A stretch of 64,000 nucleotides of DNA. It comes from Planktotalea sp. (lineage in GTDB: Bacteria; Pseudomonadota; Alphaproteobacteria; Rhodobacterales; Rhodobacteraceae). Within the stretch, counting starts at the first letter, position 1, and every line of letters begins with the position of its first letter. The notes under the pieces were generated by a model. The model had not been told where the DNA came from, did not search any database, and saw only the letters and a program-made list of their open reading frames with translations. Made by a program: the position numbers and the translations under genes. Shown here one piece after another: positions 16,623 through 24,769 of this stretch. The DNA is taken from NCBI RefSeq assembly GCF_018607995.1, contig NZ_JABBAL010000017.1, positions 1 through 64,000 of the forward strand. The letters are read 5' to 3'.

Positions 16623-17399
16623 ATGCAATTTTTCAAAAAACTGGGCGTCGTAGCCGCCTGCATGACTGCTTTGATGGGTGCCCCGGTTAGCGCGCAATCC
16701 GCCTTGAATGAAATCCTCAGTGGCGGGGTGCTAAAAGTTGGCACAACCGGAGACTGGAACCCTATGTCTGTGCGCGATCCCGCGACCAACTCATATGTAG
16801 GGTTTGACATCGATGTGATGACGCAGCTTGGCGCCGATCTGGGTGTTGAGGTTGAGTTCGTCCCTACGGACTGGAAAACACTTGTGAATGGTGTTGTCGC
16901 TGGCAACTACCACATGACAGGCTCCGCTTCGATCAGCCCTGCACGTCTGAAAGCGGCTGGCTACTCCAATAGCTACATCTCTGTTGAAATGCTGCCGTTC
17001 ACAACGGGAGACAAAGCCGATCGTTTCACCACATGGGAAAGCATCAACGACGCTGATGTCACTGTCTCCACAACGCTAGGTACGACTTTTGAGAAGCTTG
17101 TACGTGACTGGTTTCCAAATGCGAAAATTGTGGTCGTAGAAGCGCCTGCGCGCGGCTTCCAAGAAGTGCTCTCAGGTCGTGCGGATGTGTTCATCACGTC
17201 CAACATCGAAGGTTCCACTTTGCTCACAAAGTTCCCAAACCTGCGTCAGATCGGCGTCGAAGCACCGCGCGCTCCAACACCCATCGCGATGCTGTTGCCA
17301 CAGACCGATCAGGTCTGGATCAACTATGTGAACTCATGGGTTGAGTTGAAGAAGACACAAGGCTTCTTTGAGACTACAGCTGCGAAATGGGGTCTGTGA
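16623..17399 (+). CDS. ABC transporter substrate-binding protein, PheC/amino-acid-binding family
   Basis: A 258-residue periplasmic protein with a clear signal peptide (MQFFKKLGVVAACMTALMG, cleavage near Ala24). The mature part is a type II binding fold: VLKVGTTGDWNPMSVRD, GFDIDVMTQLGADLGVEVEFV and SASISPARLKAAGYS. These segments resemble both polar amino-acid binding proteins and the periplasmic cyclohexadienyl dehydratases (PheC) that share the fold. The divergent permease and ATPase genes make a transport role more likely. AGGAAAAGAAC precedes the ATG. A strong terminator follows the stop. Confidence 0.83.
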   Translation: MQFFKKLGVVAACMTALMGAPVSAQSALNEILSGGVLKVGTTGDWNPMSVRDPATNSYVGFDIDVMTQLGADLGVEVEFVPTDWKTLVNGVVAGNYHMTGSASISPARLKAAGYSNSYISVEMLPFTTGDKADRFTTWESINDADVTVSTTLGTTFEKLVRDWFPNAKIVVVEAPARGFQEVLSGRADVFITSNIEGSTLLTKFPNLRQIGVEAPRAPTPIAMLLPQTDQVWINYVNSWVELKKTQGFFETTAAKWGL

Positions 17400-17432
17400 T
17401 AGATCGTTAAGCACCGCACTAACACTTTAAAG

Positions 17433-17466
17433 AACCGCGATCCTTTCACGAGGATTGCGGTTTTTC
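17433..17466 (+). terminator. Rho-independent terminator after the ABC substrate-binding gene
   Basis: AACCGCGATCCT pairs with AGGATTGCGGTT (one G-T pair) around a short TTCACG loop and is followed by a T run (TTTTTCCG). It lies 34 bases after the stop of the binding-protein gene. Confidence 0.85.
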
Positions 17467-17574
17467 CGTTTCATGGGCAATCTCTTTAGGTCTCGTGCAG
17501 CGATCCACGCATACGGCCCAAGTGTTCGTCCCAACCCTTATGAAGCGCAAGCGTGAGCCCAAATGCAGCCTCAC

Positions 17575-18210
17575 CTAATCGTAGGCCCACGCGAACCAGC
17601 GATAGCCGCCTGCAACCTCGTCCAGCGTCCACGTCACAGTACTTGTCGCGTCACCCAACGGCGCAATAGTGAAAGTGTATTCCAACTTGCTGAAAGACTC
17701 TGACACCAACACATCGCCCCACATCAGCTTGTCGCAGCTCTCTGTACCAAACATCGTATATTCACCCAGTGCGCGTGGCGTTTCGGGCTTGTGAAAGCAA
17801 ATGGCAAGCTTGTCTGGACCAGTCAAATACGCCCACACTTGTTCAGGTGTAGCCTTGAGATAGATGGATTTGCGTAAGGTTGTCTCACTCATTTCGTGTC
17901 CTTTTTCGATTTCGCTTTTTAAGATAGCCAAGCGGTCATCCCAGAACCGATCAAAGCAGCAGAGCCAATCAAACACGCGTTTCATCCCATCTGGGTTGAG
18001 TGCACTAATCCGCGTACGCCGATCTGTACGCGTAGCGATCAGATCACCCTCTTCCAGCATTGTGATATATTTCTTGATCGCCACGCGGGTCATTTGAAAG
18101 TTGTCAGCGACTTCAGCAATAGTCAAATCTTGGTATGCAAGAAGATGCAATATCTCTCTGCGTGTCGGATTAGCAAAAGCACGAAAGCCTAATTGTTCTG
18201 CTTGGTTCAT
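17575..18210 (-). CDS. ArsR-type HTH regulator fused to SRPBCC/AHSA1 domain, probable 3' frameshift
   Basis: Residues 1-95 form an ArsR-type winged helix (ANPTRREILHLLAYQDLTIAEVADNF, recognition around MTRVAIKKYITMLEEGDLI). Residues 110-211 are an AHSA1/SRPBCC domain (ETTLRKSIYLKATPEQVWAYLTGPDKL). Such fusions usually run 240-280 residues and end with a Gly-Trp-Asp helix. Here TAG stops the frame at 17575, but the neighbouring frame reads on with that ending (LTLALHKGWDEHLGRMRG) to a TAA at 17486. A single-base lesion near 17580 therefore probably removed about 30 residues. Whether the shortened protein works is unknown. A regulator binding small ligands is the likely role. Confidence 0.75.
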   Translation of the reverse strand: MNQAEQLGFRAFANPTRREILHLLAYQDLTIAEVADNFQMTRVAIKKYITMLEEGDLIATRTDRRTRISALNPDGMKRVFDWLCCFDRFWDDRLAILKSEIEKGHEMSETTLRKSIYLKATPEQVWAYLTGPDKLAICFHKPETPRALGEYTMFGTESCDKLMWGDVLVSESFSKLEYTFTIAPLGDATSTVTWTLDEVAGGYRWFAWAYD

Positions 18211-18271
18211 TAGGAACTCTAATGTTACCTTATGGTATCATGCCAAGTGACTTTGAATGAACCTGCTGAAT

Positions 18272-18790
18272 CTAGCTGGAGCGTAGCTTCCGGAACCAAC
18301 CTTTTTTGGGCTTCTCTTCATCTGTTGGTTCTTCAGCGTCGCTCTCTTCGGGTGCGCCAACCGCATCCTGAAACGCCGTAAAAAACTGATCCGCCATTTT
18401 CTTGGCAAAGCCATCAACAATGCGACTGCCAAGCTGGGCGAGTTTGCCACCTACTTTTGCTTCAACCTCATAGTGCAGGATCGTTTGCTCACCATCTGCT
18501 TCAAGGCGCACGTTCGCACCACCTTTTGCGAACCCAGCAGCACCGCCTTTACCCGCACCCGTCAGGGTCAAACTTTCGTTCTCAACTATATCACTCAGTT
18601 CGACTTCGCCTTTGAACGTCGCTTTCACCGGGCCAACCTTTTGCACCACCGTTGCTGTAAACCCTTCACTTGCAGAGCCGCTCATCTCCGAGCAACCGGG
18701 TACGCAACTGGCCAGTACATCGCGATCCAACATGGCGGCAAAAACCGTCGCGGGATCCGCATTGATTGTTTTGGAATCGCTCATTTTCAT
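18272..18790 (-). CDS. CoxG-like SRPBCC domain protein (carbon monoxide dehydrogenase subunit G family)
   Basis: A 172-residue protein. Residues 1-145 form a CoxG-type START/SRPBCC domain (PATVFAAMLDRDVLASCVPGCSEM, VGPVKATFKGEVELSD, GKGGAAGFAKGGANVRLE). The C-terminal tail is charged and low in complexity (EESDAEEPTDEEKPKKGW). CoxG in CO oxidisers is proposed to recruit the Cox complex to the membrane, but many copies occur without coxMSL, as here. The start is MKMSDS at 18790, with a second Met two codons later. It is upstream of, and in the same direction as, the ArsR/SRPBCC gene. Function in this organism is open. Confidence 0.82.
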   Translation of the reverse strand: MKMSDSKTINADPATVFAAMLDRDVLASCVPGCSEMSGSASEGFTATVVQKVGPVKATFKGEVELSDIVENESLTLTGAGKGGAAGFAKGGANVRLEADGEQTILHYEVEAKVGGKLAQLGSRIVDGFAKKMADQFFTAFQDAVGAPEESDAEEPTDEEKPKKGWFRKLRSS

Positions 18791-18932
18791 TGGACGCGTC
18801 TCTCTTTTCGGCTTGTATCAGGGCTGCCCTAAGACAACGCTGTCACGGCACATTTTGCAAGAGAGTTTACGCTTGCACGCACGCGCATTGCATGATGCCT
18901 TTCAACGACGCAACACGTGAGGGCCCAAACGT

Positions 18933-20054
18933 ATGCAGAGTTTTGATATCGCAGTCATCGGCGCTGGTATTGCCGGAGCCTCTGTCGCGGCGCGTTTGAC
19001 GCAAGCGGGTAAACGGGTTGTTCTGTGTGAGATGGAAAACCAAGCGGGCTATCACACGACCGGTCGTTCCGCCGCAATTTTTGCGCCTACTTACGGCCCT
19101 ACGGTGATCCGTGCCCTTGCCCGTGCCTCGCAGTCGTTTTTCGAAAATCCCCCTGAGAAGTTTAGCGATGGGCCACTATTTTCCCCGCGCCAAATCATGA
19201 TGATCTCTCGCGCGGATCAAACCGCCGCTTTGGATAAGTTGATTGCGCAAATGGGAGACGATCCAACCGTCAGTGTTGTCGATGAACCCGGCTTGCGCGA
19301 GATTAATCCACTGGTGCGTAAGGGTTATGCAAGTGCTGCTTTTCTTGATCATGCGGGGCAAGAAATTGACGTCAGCGCTTTGCATCAAGGGTTCTTGCGT
19401 CAATTCAAAAGTGGTGGCGGCACAGTGATGTTGAAGACCGAAGTTCTGGCGCTTGCGCAGCACAGCACCCACTGGCGTATAACCACAAAGGACCGTGACA
19501 TCGAAGCTGGCATCGTCGTGAACGCTGCTGGTGCATGGGCAGATAAGCTTGGTCAAATGGTTGAGGCAGAGCACATTGGCTTGCTGCCCAAGCGACGCAC
19601 GGCTGCGATGATTGCAGCACCGCATAAGCTTGGACCAGATTTCCCGATGACCATCGATATTGAAGAGCAATTCTATATTAAGCCCGACGCGGGGCGTTTA
19701 TTAATCTCGCCCGCGGATGAAACCCTGTCTGCCCCTTGCGACGCACAGCCCGAAGAGTTGGATATCGCCATCTGCGTGGATCGCATCGAGAAAGCGTTCG
19801 ATCTCAGCGTGCGCAGGATTGAAAGCAAATGGGCAGGGCTTCGCAGTTTTGTCGCTGACGGAGCGCCCGTCACAGGGTTTTCGCAACGCGTTGATGGGTT
19901 CTATTGGCTCGCAGGTCAGGGTGGTTACGGCATTCAAACGGCACCAGCGTTAAGCGCCTATGCAGCTTGTGAAATACTTGGGGAAGCGCCCGCGGCAGAG
20001 CTGGCCTTAGCAGGCGTCGATCCAAATGACCTTATGGTTACACGTTTGTCTTAA
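18933..20054 (+). CDS. FAD-dependent amino acid oxidase/dehydrogenase (DadA/DauA-like)
   Basis: A 373-residue DAO-family flavoprotein. The FAD ADP-binding motif VIGAGIAGASVAARL lies at residues 7-21, GYHTTGRSAAIF is the second family motif, VVNAAGAWADKLG is mid-protein and FYWLAGQGGYGIQTAP closes the C-terminus. The pattern is closest to D-arginine-dehydrogenase-type enzymes, which oxidise D-amino acids to imino acids and pass electrons to the respiratory chain. The exact substrate cannot be told. It is divergent from the coxG-like gene and ends overlapping the convergent puuD by 4 bases. Confidence 0.8.
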   Translation: MQSFDIAVIGAGIAGASVAARLTQAGKRVVLCEMENQAGYHTTGRSAAIFAPTYGPTVIRALARASQSFFENPPEKFSDGPLFSPRQIMMISRADQTAALDKLIAQMGDDPTVSVVDEPGLREINPLVRKGYASAAFLDHAGQEIDVSALHQGFLRQFKSGGGTVMLKTEVLALAQHSTHWRITTKDRDIEAGIVVNAAGAWADKLGQMVEAEHIGLLPKRRTAAMIAAPHKLGPDFPMTIDIEEQFYIKPDAGRLLISPADETLSAPCDAQPEELDIAICVDRIEKAFDLSVRRIESKWAGLRSFVADGAPVTGFSQRVDGFYWLAGQGGYGIQTAPALSAYAACEILGEAPAAELALAGVDPNDLMVTRLS

Positions 20055-21307
20055 TTGCTTGCTTGCACCACATTGACAATACCCGCGTTGCGATACCATT
20101 TCACGATTTTCGCGCGATCCTCTTCGGGCAGCTCTGTAATATTCGCGGGCGGCATCGCGTGGGACACCCCCGCTTGCAAATAAATCTCACGCGCAGCACG
20201 CGCGATATCATAGCGCGTCTCTAAAAAAACGCCTTTCGGGGCCCAACGGATACCGTCCCAGCTTGGCTCTCGACCATGACACATGGAACAACGCCCCAAC
20301 ACAATATTCTCCACCTCTTCATAACCAGCAGAGGCCACCAACATCTCTTGATGCGCCGACAATGGCTGGGCCTCAGCCACATCATAATCCTGATCCCATG
20401 TGTTGGCTGTACTAAGCCACGCGATGATGATTATCAAAACCACGGTCACAGCCCAGGTCCAGTTCGGACCCTTCCCCGTGGAATGCAGCGTGTTGAAATA
20501 ATGGCGGATCGTAACGCCCGTAAGGAAAATCAGCGACGCGATGACCCAAGAATACTGCGTCCCGAATGCCAAAGGATAATGGTTCGAGAGCATTAGAAAA
20601 ATCACAGGCAACGTCAGATAGTTGTTATGTGTACTGCGCAATTTCGCGATCTTGCCGTACTTTGCATCCGGCGTGCGACCAGCCTTGAGGTCCGCGACAA
20701 CAATGCGCTGGTTTGGCATGATGATAAAGAAAACATTCGCTGTCATGATCGTCGCTGTGAACGCACCCAGATGCAAAAGTGCGGCGCGGCCAGTAAAGAC
20801 CTCGTTGTATCCCCATGCCATCACAACGAGGATTACAAAAAGCAAAACCATCAAAAGCGTCGGCGTGTCGCCAAGCTTTGATTTGCACATGAAATCATAC
20901 GCAATCCAACCGATCGTCAAAGAGCCCGCAGAAATCACGATCGCCATGAACACCGACAAGTCGGCTTTCGCGAGGTCGATCAGGAATAGCTCCGCACCAG
21001 CCCAATAAACAATCATCAACAAAGCCGCGCCAGAGACCCAAGTGATATAGCTCTGCCATTTGTGCCAGATCAGATGCTCCGGCATGTTTTCAGGAGCAAC
21101 AAGGTACTTTTGAATGTGGTAAAACCCGCCCCCATGCACTTGCCATTCTTCGCCAAAAACACCCTCGGGCGCATGCGACGCTTTACGCAAACCGAGGTCC
21201 AAAGCGATGAAAAAGAACGACGCACCAATCCACGCCATAGCCGTGATCACATGAAGCCAACGCACTACAAACGCGATCCAATCCCAGAGTATTGCAAAAT
21301 CATACAT
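20051..21307 (-). CDS. puuD: Membrane urate hydroxylase with C-terminal cytochrome c domain
   Basis: A 418-residue protein. The first about 290 residues hold eight or so transmembrane helices starting WDWIAFVVRWLHVITAMAWIGASFFFIALD, the PuuD signature. The C-terminal about 100 residues form a cytochrome c domain with heme motif CSMCHG. PuuD oxidises urate to 5-hydroxyisourate at the cytoplasmic membrane and hands electrons to the respiratory chain rather than to oxygen. It heads the purine group here, with a LysR regulator divergent and uraH and puuE-uraD beyond it. No xanthine dehydrogenase gene is in view. Confidence 0.9.
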   Translation of the reverse strand: MYDFAILWDWIAFVVRWLHVITAMAWIGASFFFIALDLGLRKASHAPEGVFGEEWQVHGGGFYHIQKYLVAPENMPEHLIWHKWQSYITWVSGAALLMIVYWAGAELFLIDLAKADLSVFMAIVISAGSLTIGWIAYDFMCKSKLGDTPTLLMVLLFVILVVMAWGYNEVFTGRAALLHLGAFTATIMTANVFFIIMPNQRIVVADLKAGRTPDAKYGKIAKLRSTHNNYLTLPVIFLMLSNHYPLAFGTQYSWVIASLIFLTGVTIRHYFNTLHSTGKGPNWTWAVTVVLIIIIAWLSTANTWDQDYDVAEAQPLSAHQEMLVASAGYEEVENIVLGRCSMCHGREPSWDGIRWAPKGVFLETRYDIARAAREIYLQAGVSHAMPPANITELPEEDRAKIVKWYRNAGIVNVVQASN

Positions 21308-21403
21308 TGATGCTGTCTCCTTATCCTTGGCGCCAGACTATCCACCCAGCTATTTTTCCGCTATAATTTGCATTTTACAAAGAGTGTCAAAAATAGCCAA
21401 ACA

Positions 21404-22309
21404 ATGTCTTACTTCGATAACCTTCGCACCTTTGTGCGTATTTACGAGCTTGGCAGCATGTCCGCCGCCGCACGCGATCAGCGTATCTCACCTGCTGTCA
21501 CCTCCGCGCGCATCTCGCAACTGGAATCCCACCTTGGTGTGCGCCTGTTCCAACGCACCACGCGCTCTTTGACCCCAACCGAGCAAGGCCGCATATTCTA
21601 CGATGGCGCATGTGCAGTTCTGGAAGCGGTTGAAGTTGCCGAAGCAGGCGTGGGCGACGCTACAAAAAACCCGCGTGGCACGTTGCATATCGCCGCGCCT
21701 TTGGGGGTTGGTCGTCGCTTGATTGCACCGAATGTCCCGGAGTTCACGCGGGAGTTTCCACTCGTTGATGTCCGCCTACGCATGAGTGACCGCAAGATCG
21801 ACCTCACAGCCGAAGGTCTCGACATTGCGTTTTTCCTAGGGCGTCCAGAGGATTCCAACCTGCGCATCCGCAAAATCGCCGATTGTGAGCGTGTCCTCTG
21901 CGCCGCCCCTTCCTACATTGCCGAGAATGGTCATCCTAGATCAGGTGCCGAAATTGATCGCGGCCAACACAACTGCCTCAACCTTCGCTTCCCCGGCGCG
22001 CGCGAATTCCAATGGGAGCTTTCCACCTCCGATGGCCCCCGCAAATTCGACGTCCAAGGCCGTTTCGAGTGTGACGACAGCGATGTTCTCACCGATTGGG
22101 CCTTGCAAGGTGCTGGCATCGCTTTGCGCCCCGTATTCGAGATCGCGCAACATTTGGAGTCGGGCGCTTTGGTCACGGTTGTAGAGGACACCCCTCCCCT
22201 GCCTGTACAAATGGCGTGTTTGTATACGCACCGTAGGCATCAGGATCCGAAGGCACGCTTGTTTATGGAATTCATGATCGAGCGGATGGAGGGGGCTGTG
22301 AAGGGGTGA
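21404..22309 (+). CDS. LysR-family transcriptional regulator, probable purine/urate regulator
   Basis: A 301-residue LysR protein. The N-terminal helix-turn-helix is FVRIYELGSMSAAARDQRISPAVTSARISQLE, the linker follows LFQRTTRSLTPTEQG, and the effector domain begins near GTLHIAAPLGVG. ATG 21404 is used; the open frame extends 12 codons upstream without family-like residues. It sits divergent from puuD and convergent with uraH, so by position it probably controls urate breakdown. The inducer is not known. Confidence 0.85.
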   Translation: MSYFDNLRTFVRIYELGSMSAAARDQRISPAVTSARISQLESHLGVRLFQRTTRSLTPTEQGRIFYDGACAVLEAVEVAEAGVGDATKNPRGTLHIAAPLGVGRRLIAPNVPEFTREFPLVDVRLRMSDRKIDLTAEGLDIAFFLGRPEDSNLRIRKIADCERVLCAAPSYIAENGHPRSGAEIDRGQHNCLNLRFPGAREFQWELSTSDGPRKFDVQGRFECDDSDVLTDWALQGAGIALRPVFEIAQHLESGALVTVVEDTPPLPVQMACLYTHRRHQDPKARLFMEFMIERMEGAVKG

Positions 22310-22332
22310 ACGAACCGCACTTTAGAACCTTC

Positions 22333-22686
22333 CTAGCTGCCTCGATACGTAGAATATCCATAAGGCGAGAGCAGAAGTGGCACATGATAATGCGCCTCTT
22401 CGTTCATGCCAAAGCGGATCGGCACTTGGCCCAAGAACATCGGGTCATCCGTAACGCCACATTCATCACGCAAATACTCTTCTGCGAAGAATATCAGCTC
22501 GTAAGTGCCAATTTTAAAATCGCTCTCAGGCAGGATCGGCGTGTCCGTGCGACCGTCTGCATTGGTTACTCTCTCAGCGATCTTCTTGTGCGAATTGCCA
22601 GACACGCGATACAGCGCGATTTTGATACGAGCGGCAGGGCAACCGCGCGCTGTATCCAAAACATGTGTCGTCAAATATCCAGCCAT
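22333..22686 (-). CDS. uraH: 5-hydroxyisourate hydrolase
   Basis: A 117-residue transthyretin-related protein. The N-terminal LTTHVLDTARGCPA carries catalytic His8, TNADGRTD carries the active-site Arg, and the protein ends in the diagnostic YRGS. It hydrolyses 5-hydroxyisourate (PuuD product) to OHCU, the substrate of the UraD domain encoded by the divergent neighbour. Length matches the family. Its start lies 145 bases from puuE-uraD, giving a shared promoter region. Confidence 0.93.
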   Translation of the reverse strand: MAGYLTTHVLDTARGCPAARIKIALYRVSGNSHKKIAERVTNADGRTDTPILPESDFKIGTYELIFFAEEYLRDECGVTDDPMFLGQVPIRFGMNEEAHYHVPLLLSPYGYSTYRGS

Positions 22687-22831
22687 CGCAGTTACTCCTC
22701 GAATTTCTTGCTAAACTTGCCTGTTTGTCTATCACAGCGAAAGTTTGATCAATCCGATAGTGCATTCTGCTTTTTTTGAAAAAACTTTTTGATCTTCTGG
22801 TTTATCAGAGGGAAACTAGGAGAAGACTGCA

Positions 22832-24229
22832 ATGACTCGTTACCCGCGTGATATGCAAGGTTATGGCGCGACGCCACCGGTCGCGAATTGGCCCAATGGT
22901 GCAAAAATCGCAGTGCAAATCGTGATGAACTACGAGGAGGGCGGCGAGAATAATATCCTCCATGGCGATGCTGCGTCTGAGGCATTCCTCTCCGAAATCG
23001 TCGGGGCTGCCGCTTGGCCAAATCAGCGTCATTGGAACATGGAAAGCATCTATGAATACGGCGCGCGCGCAGGGTTCTGGCGCCTCCATCGTTTGCTGGA
23101 AAACACCCCTATCACCGTTTACGGCGTCGCAACCGCCCTCGCCCGCGCCCCTGCTCAAGTGCGCGCGATGAAGGACGCAGGTTGGGAAATCGCCAGCCAT
23201 GGTCTTAAGTGGATTGAGTACAAAGACGCGAGCGCCGAAGACGAAAACGCAGACATGATAGAGGCCATCCGCCTGCACACAGAAGTCGTCGGCGAGGCCC
23301 CGCGCGGCTGGTACACAGGGCGCTGTTCTTGCAACACAACTCAGCTTGCTGCTGAAAATGGCTCTTTCAAATACGTCGCTGACTCCATCGCGGATGATGT
23401 GCCTTATTGGATGGAATTCGGCGAACACGATCAGCTCGTTGTGCCCTACACGATGGACGCCAACGATATGCGCTTCGCCACGCCGCAAGGCTTCAACACA
23501 GGCGCGCATTTCTTTGAATATCTAAAAGCCAGTTTCGATGTGCTCTACGCGGAAGGTGGGCGCATGATGTCGATTGGCTTGCACTGCCGCCTCATGGGAC
23601 GCCCCGGTCGCGCGCAGGCGCTTCAACAGTTCCTTGAATATGCCAACAGCCACGAGGATGTGTGGTTCGCCACACGCGAGCAAATTGCGGATCACTGGGC
23701 GGCACAAAACCCCCATGTGCGTTACGCGCGTCCTTCCGAGATGAGCCGCGAAACTTTTGTCACCAAATTTGGCTCCATCTTTGAGCATTCCCATTGGATC
23801 GCCGAAGGCGCGTTTGAGCTAGAATTAGGCCGCACCCATGACACAGCCATCGGCCTGCACAACGCGCTTTGCCGTATCTTCAGAAGCGCTACCGAAGAAC
23901 AACGCCTTGGCGTGCTGACCGCACACCCTGATCTTGCTGGTAAACTCGCGCAGGCCAAATCGCTCACAGCAGAAAGCACGTCAGAGCAAGCTGCTGCAGG
24001 GCTTGATTTCCTCACTGAAGAAGAAAAATTCACCTTCACCAAACTCAATTCTGAGTACGTCACGAAACACGGCTTTCCATTCATCATCGCCGTGCGCGAT
24101 CATGACAAGGCGAGCATCCTTGACGCCTTCAACCGACGCATCAACAACGACCGCGACACGGAATTCAAAGAGGCCTGCAAGCAGGTCGAACGCATCGCCG
24201 ACTTCCGCCTGATGGATATCCTGCCGTGA
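22832..24229 (+). CDS. puuE: Allantoinase (PuuE) fused to OHCU decarboxylase (UraD)
   Basis: A 465-residue fusion. Residues about 1-300 form a PuuE-type, metal-light allantoinase of the polysaccharide deacetylase (NodB) fold (YPRDMQGYGATPPVANWPNGAKIAVQ is cut here into MQGYGATPP and WPNGAKIAVQ; MESIYEYGARAGFWRLHRLL). Residues about 305-465 form UraD: HPDLAGKL supplies the catalytic His, and FTFTKLNSEY and HGFPFIIAVRDH are typical. One polypeptide therefore converts OHCU to S-allantoin and then opens allantoin to allantoate. Both partners are of normal length, so this is a clean fusion. Its stop overlaps the downstream allA start. Confidence 0.9.
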   Translation: MTRYPRDMQGYGATPPVANWPNGAKIAVQIVMNYEEGGENNILHGDAASEAFLSEIVGAAAWPNQRHWNMESIYEYGARAGFWRLHRLLENTPITVYGVATALARAPAQVRAMKDAGWEIASHGLKWIEYKDASAEDENADMIEAIRLHTEVVGEAPRGWYTGRCSCNTTQLAAENGSFKYVADSIADDVPYWMEFGEHDQLVVPYTMDANDMRFATPQGFNTGAHFFEYLKASFDVLYAEGGRMMSIGLHCRLMGRPGRAQALQQFLEYANSHEDVWFATREQIADHWAAQNPHVRYARPSEMSRETFVTKFGSIFEHSHWIAEGAFELELGRTHDTAIGLHNALCRIFRSATEEQRLGVLTAHPDLAGKLAQAKSLTAESTSEQAAAGLDFLTEEEKFTFTKLNSEYVTKHGFPFIIAVRDHDKASILDAFNRRINNDRDTEFKEACKQVERIADFRLMDILP

Positions 24230-24714
24230 GCATGCAGATGCAAATCCAGCAAATCACCAAAGAGGCTTTCGCGCCATTTGGCGATCTGATCGACTGCACC
24301 GGTGACCCCGACATGATCATCAATTTGGGCAAATGTGGCCGCTACCATGACCGCGCGCAGATGGACTTTGGCACAGGGCGCGCTGGTCTTAGTTTCTTCA
24401 AGGCAAAAATTCGCACGCTGCCTTATGAATTCAATCTGGTCGAGCGTCATCCGCTCGGCAGCCAAGCCTTCATTCCGATGAGCGAACATGGTTTCCTCGT
24501 TATCGTCGCACCTGATGAGAACGGCACACCCGGCGCGCCCATCGCATTCGAGACACAACCCGGACAAGGCATCAACTTTCACAAAGGCACATGGCACGGC
24601 GTGCTTACACCGCTCGCAGGCACAGGACAGTTCGCCGTTGTTGATCGCATAGGTGATGGAAAGAATTTGAAAGAATTTTTGCTCCAGACCCCACATATTG
24701 TGGTAAGGGGCTAA
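24226..24714 (+). CDS. allA: Ureidoglycolate lyase
   Basis: A 162-residue AllA-type lyase (IQQITKEAFAPFGDLID, FMKA-like core FFKAKIRTLPYEFNLVERHPLGSQAFIPM, GTWHGVLTPL). It splits ureidoglycolate into glyoxylate and urea, the last step that yields carbon for growth. GTG 24226 overlaps the puuE-uraD stop (GTGA); ATG 24232 and 24238 are alternative starts and the ribosome site is weak for all. It is followed by the NCS2 permease. Glyoxylate made here could enter the bhc operon encoded 3 kb away. Confidence 0.9.
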   Translation: MSMQMQIQQITKEAFAPFGDLIDCTGDPDMIINLGKCGRYHDRAQMDFGTGRAGLSFFKAKIRTLPYEFNLVERHPLGSQAFIPMSEHGFLVIVAPDENGTPGAPIAFETQPGQGINFHKGTWHGVLTPLAGTGQFAVVDRIGDGKNLKEFLLQTPHIVVRG

Positions 24715-24769
24715 ATAAGGACCGACGCAGAAGCGGTCTACACTCACAGCTAAGAAGGGGAGAATACCA

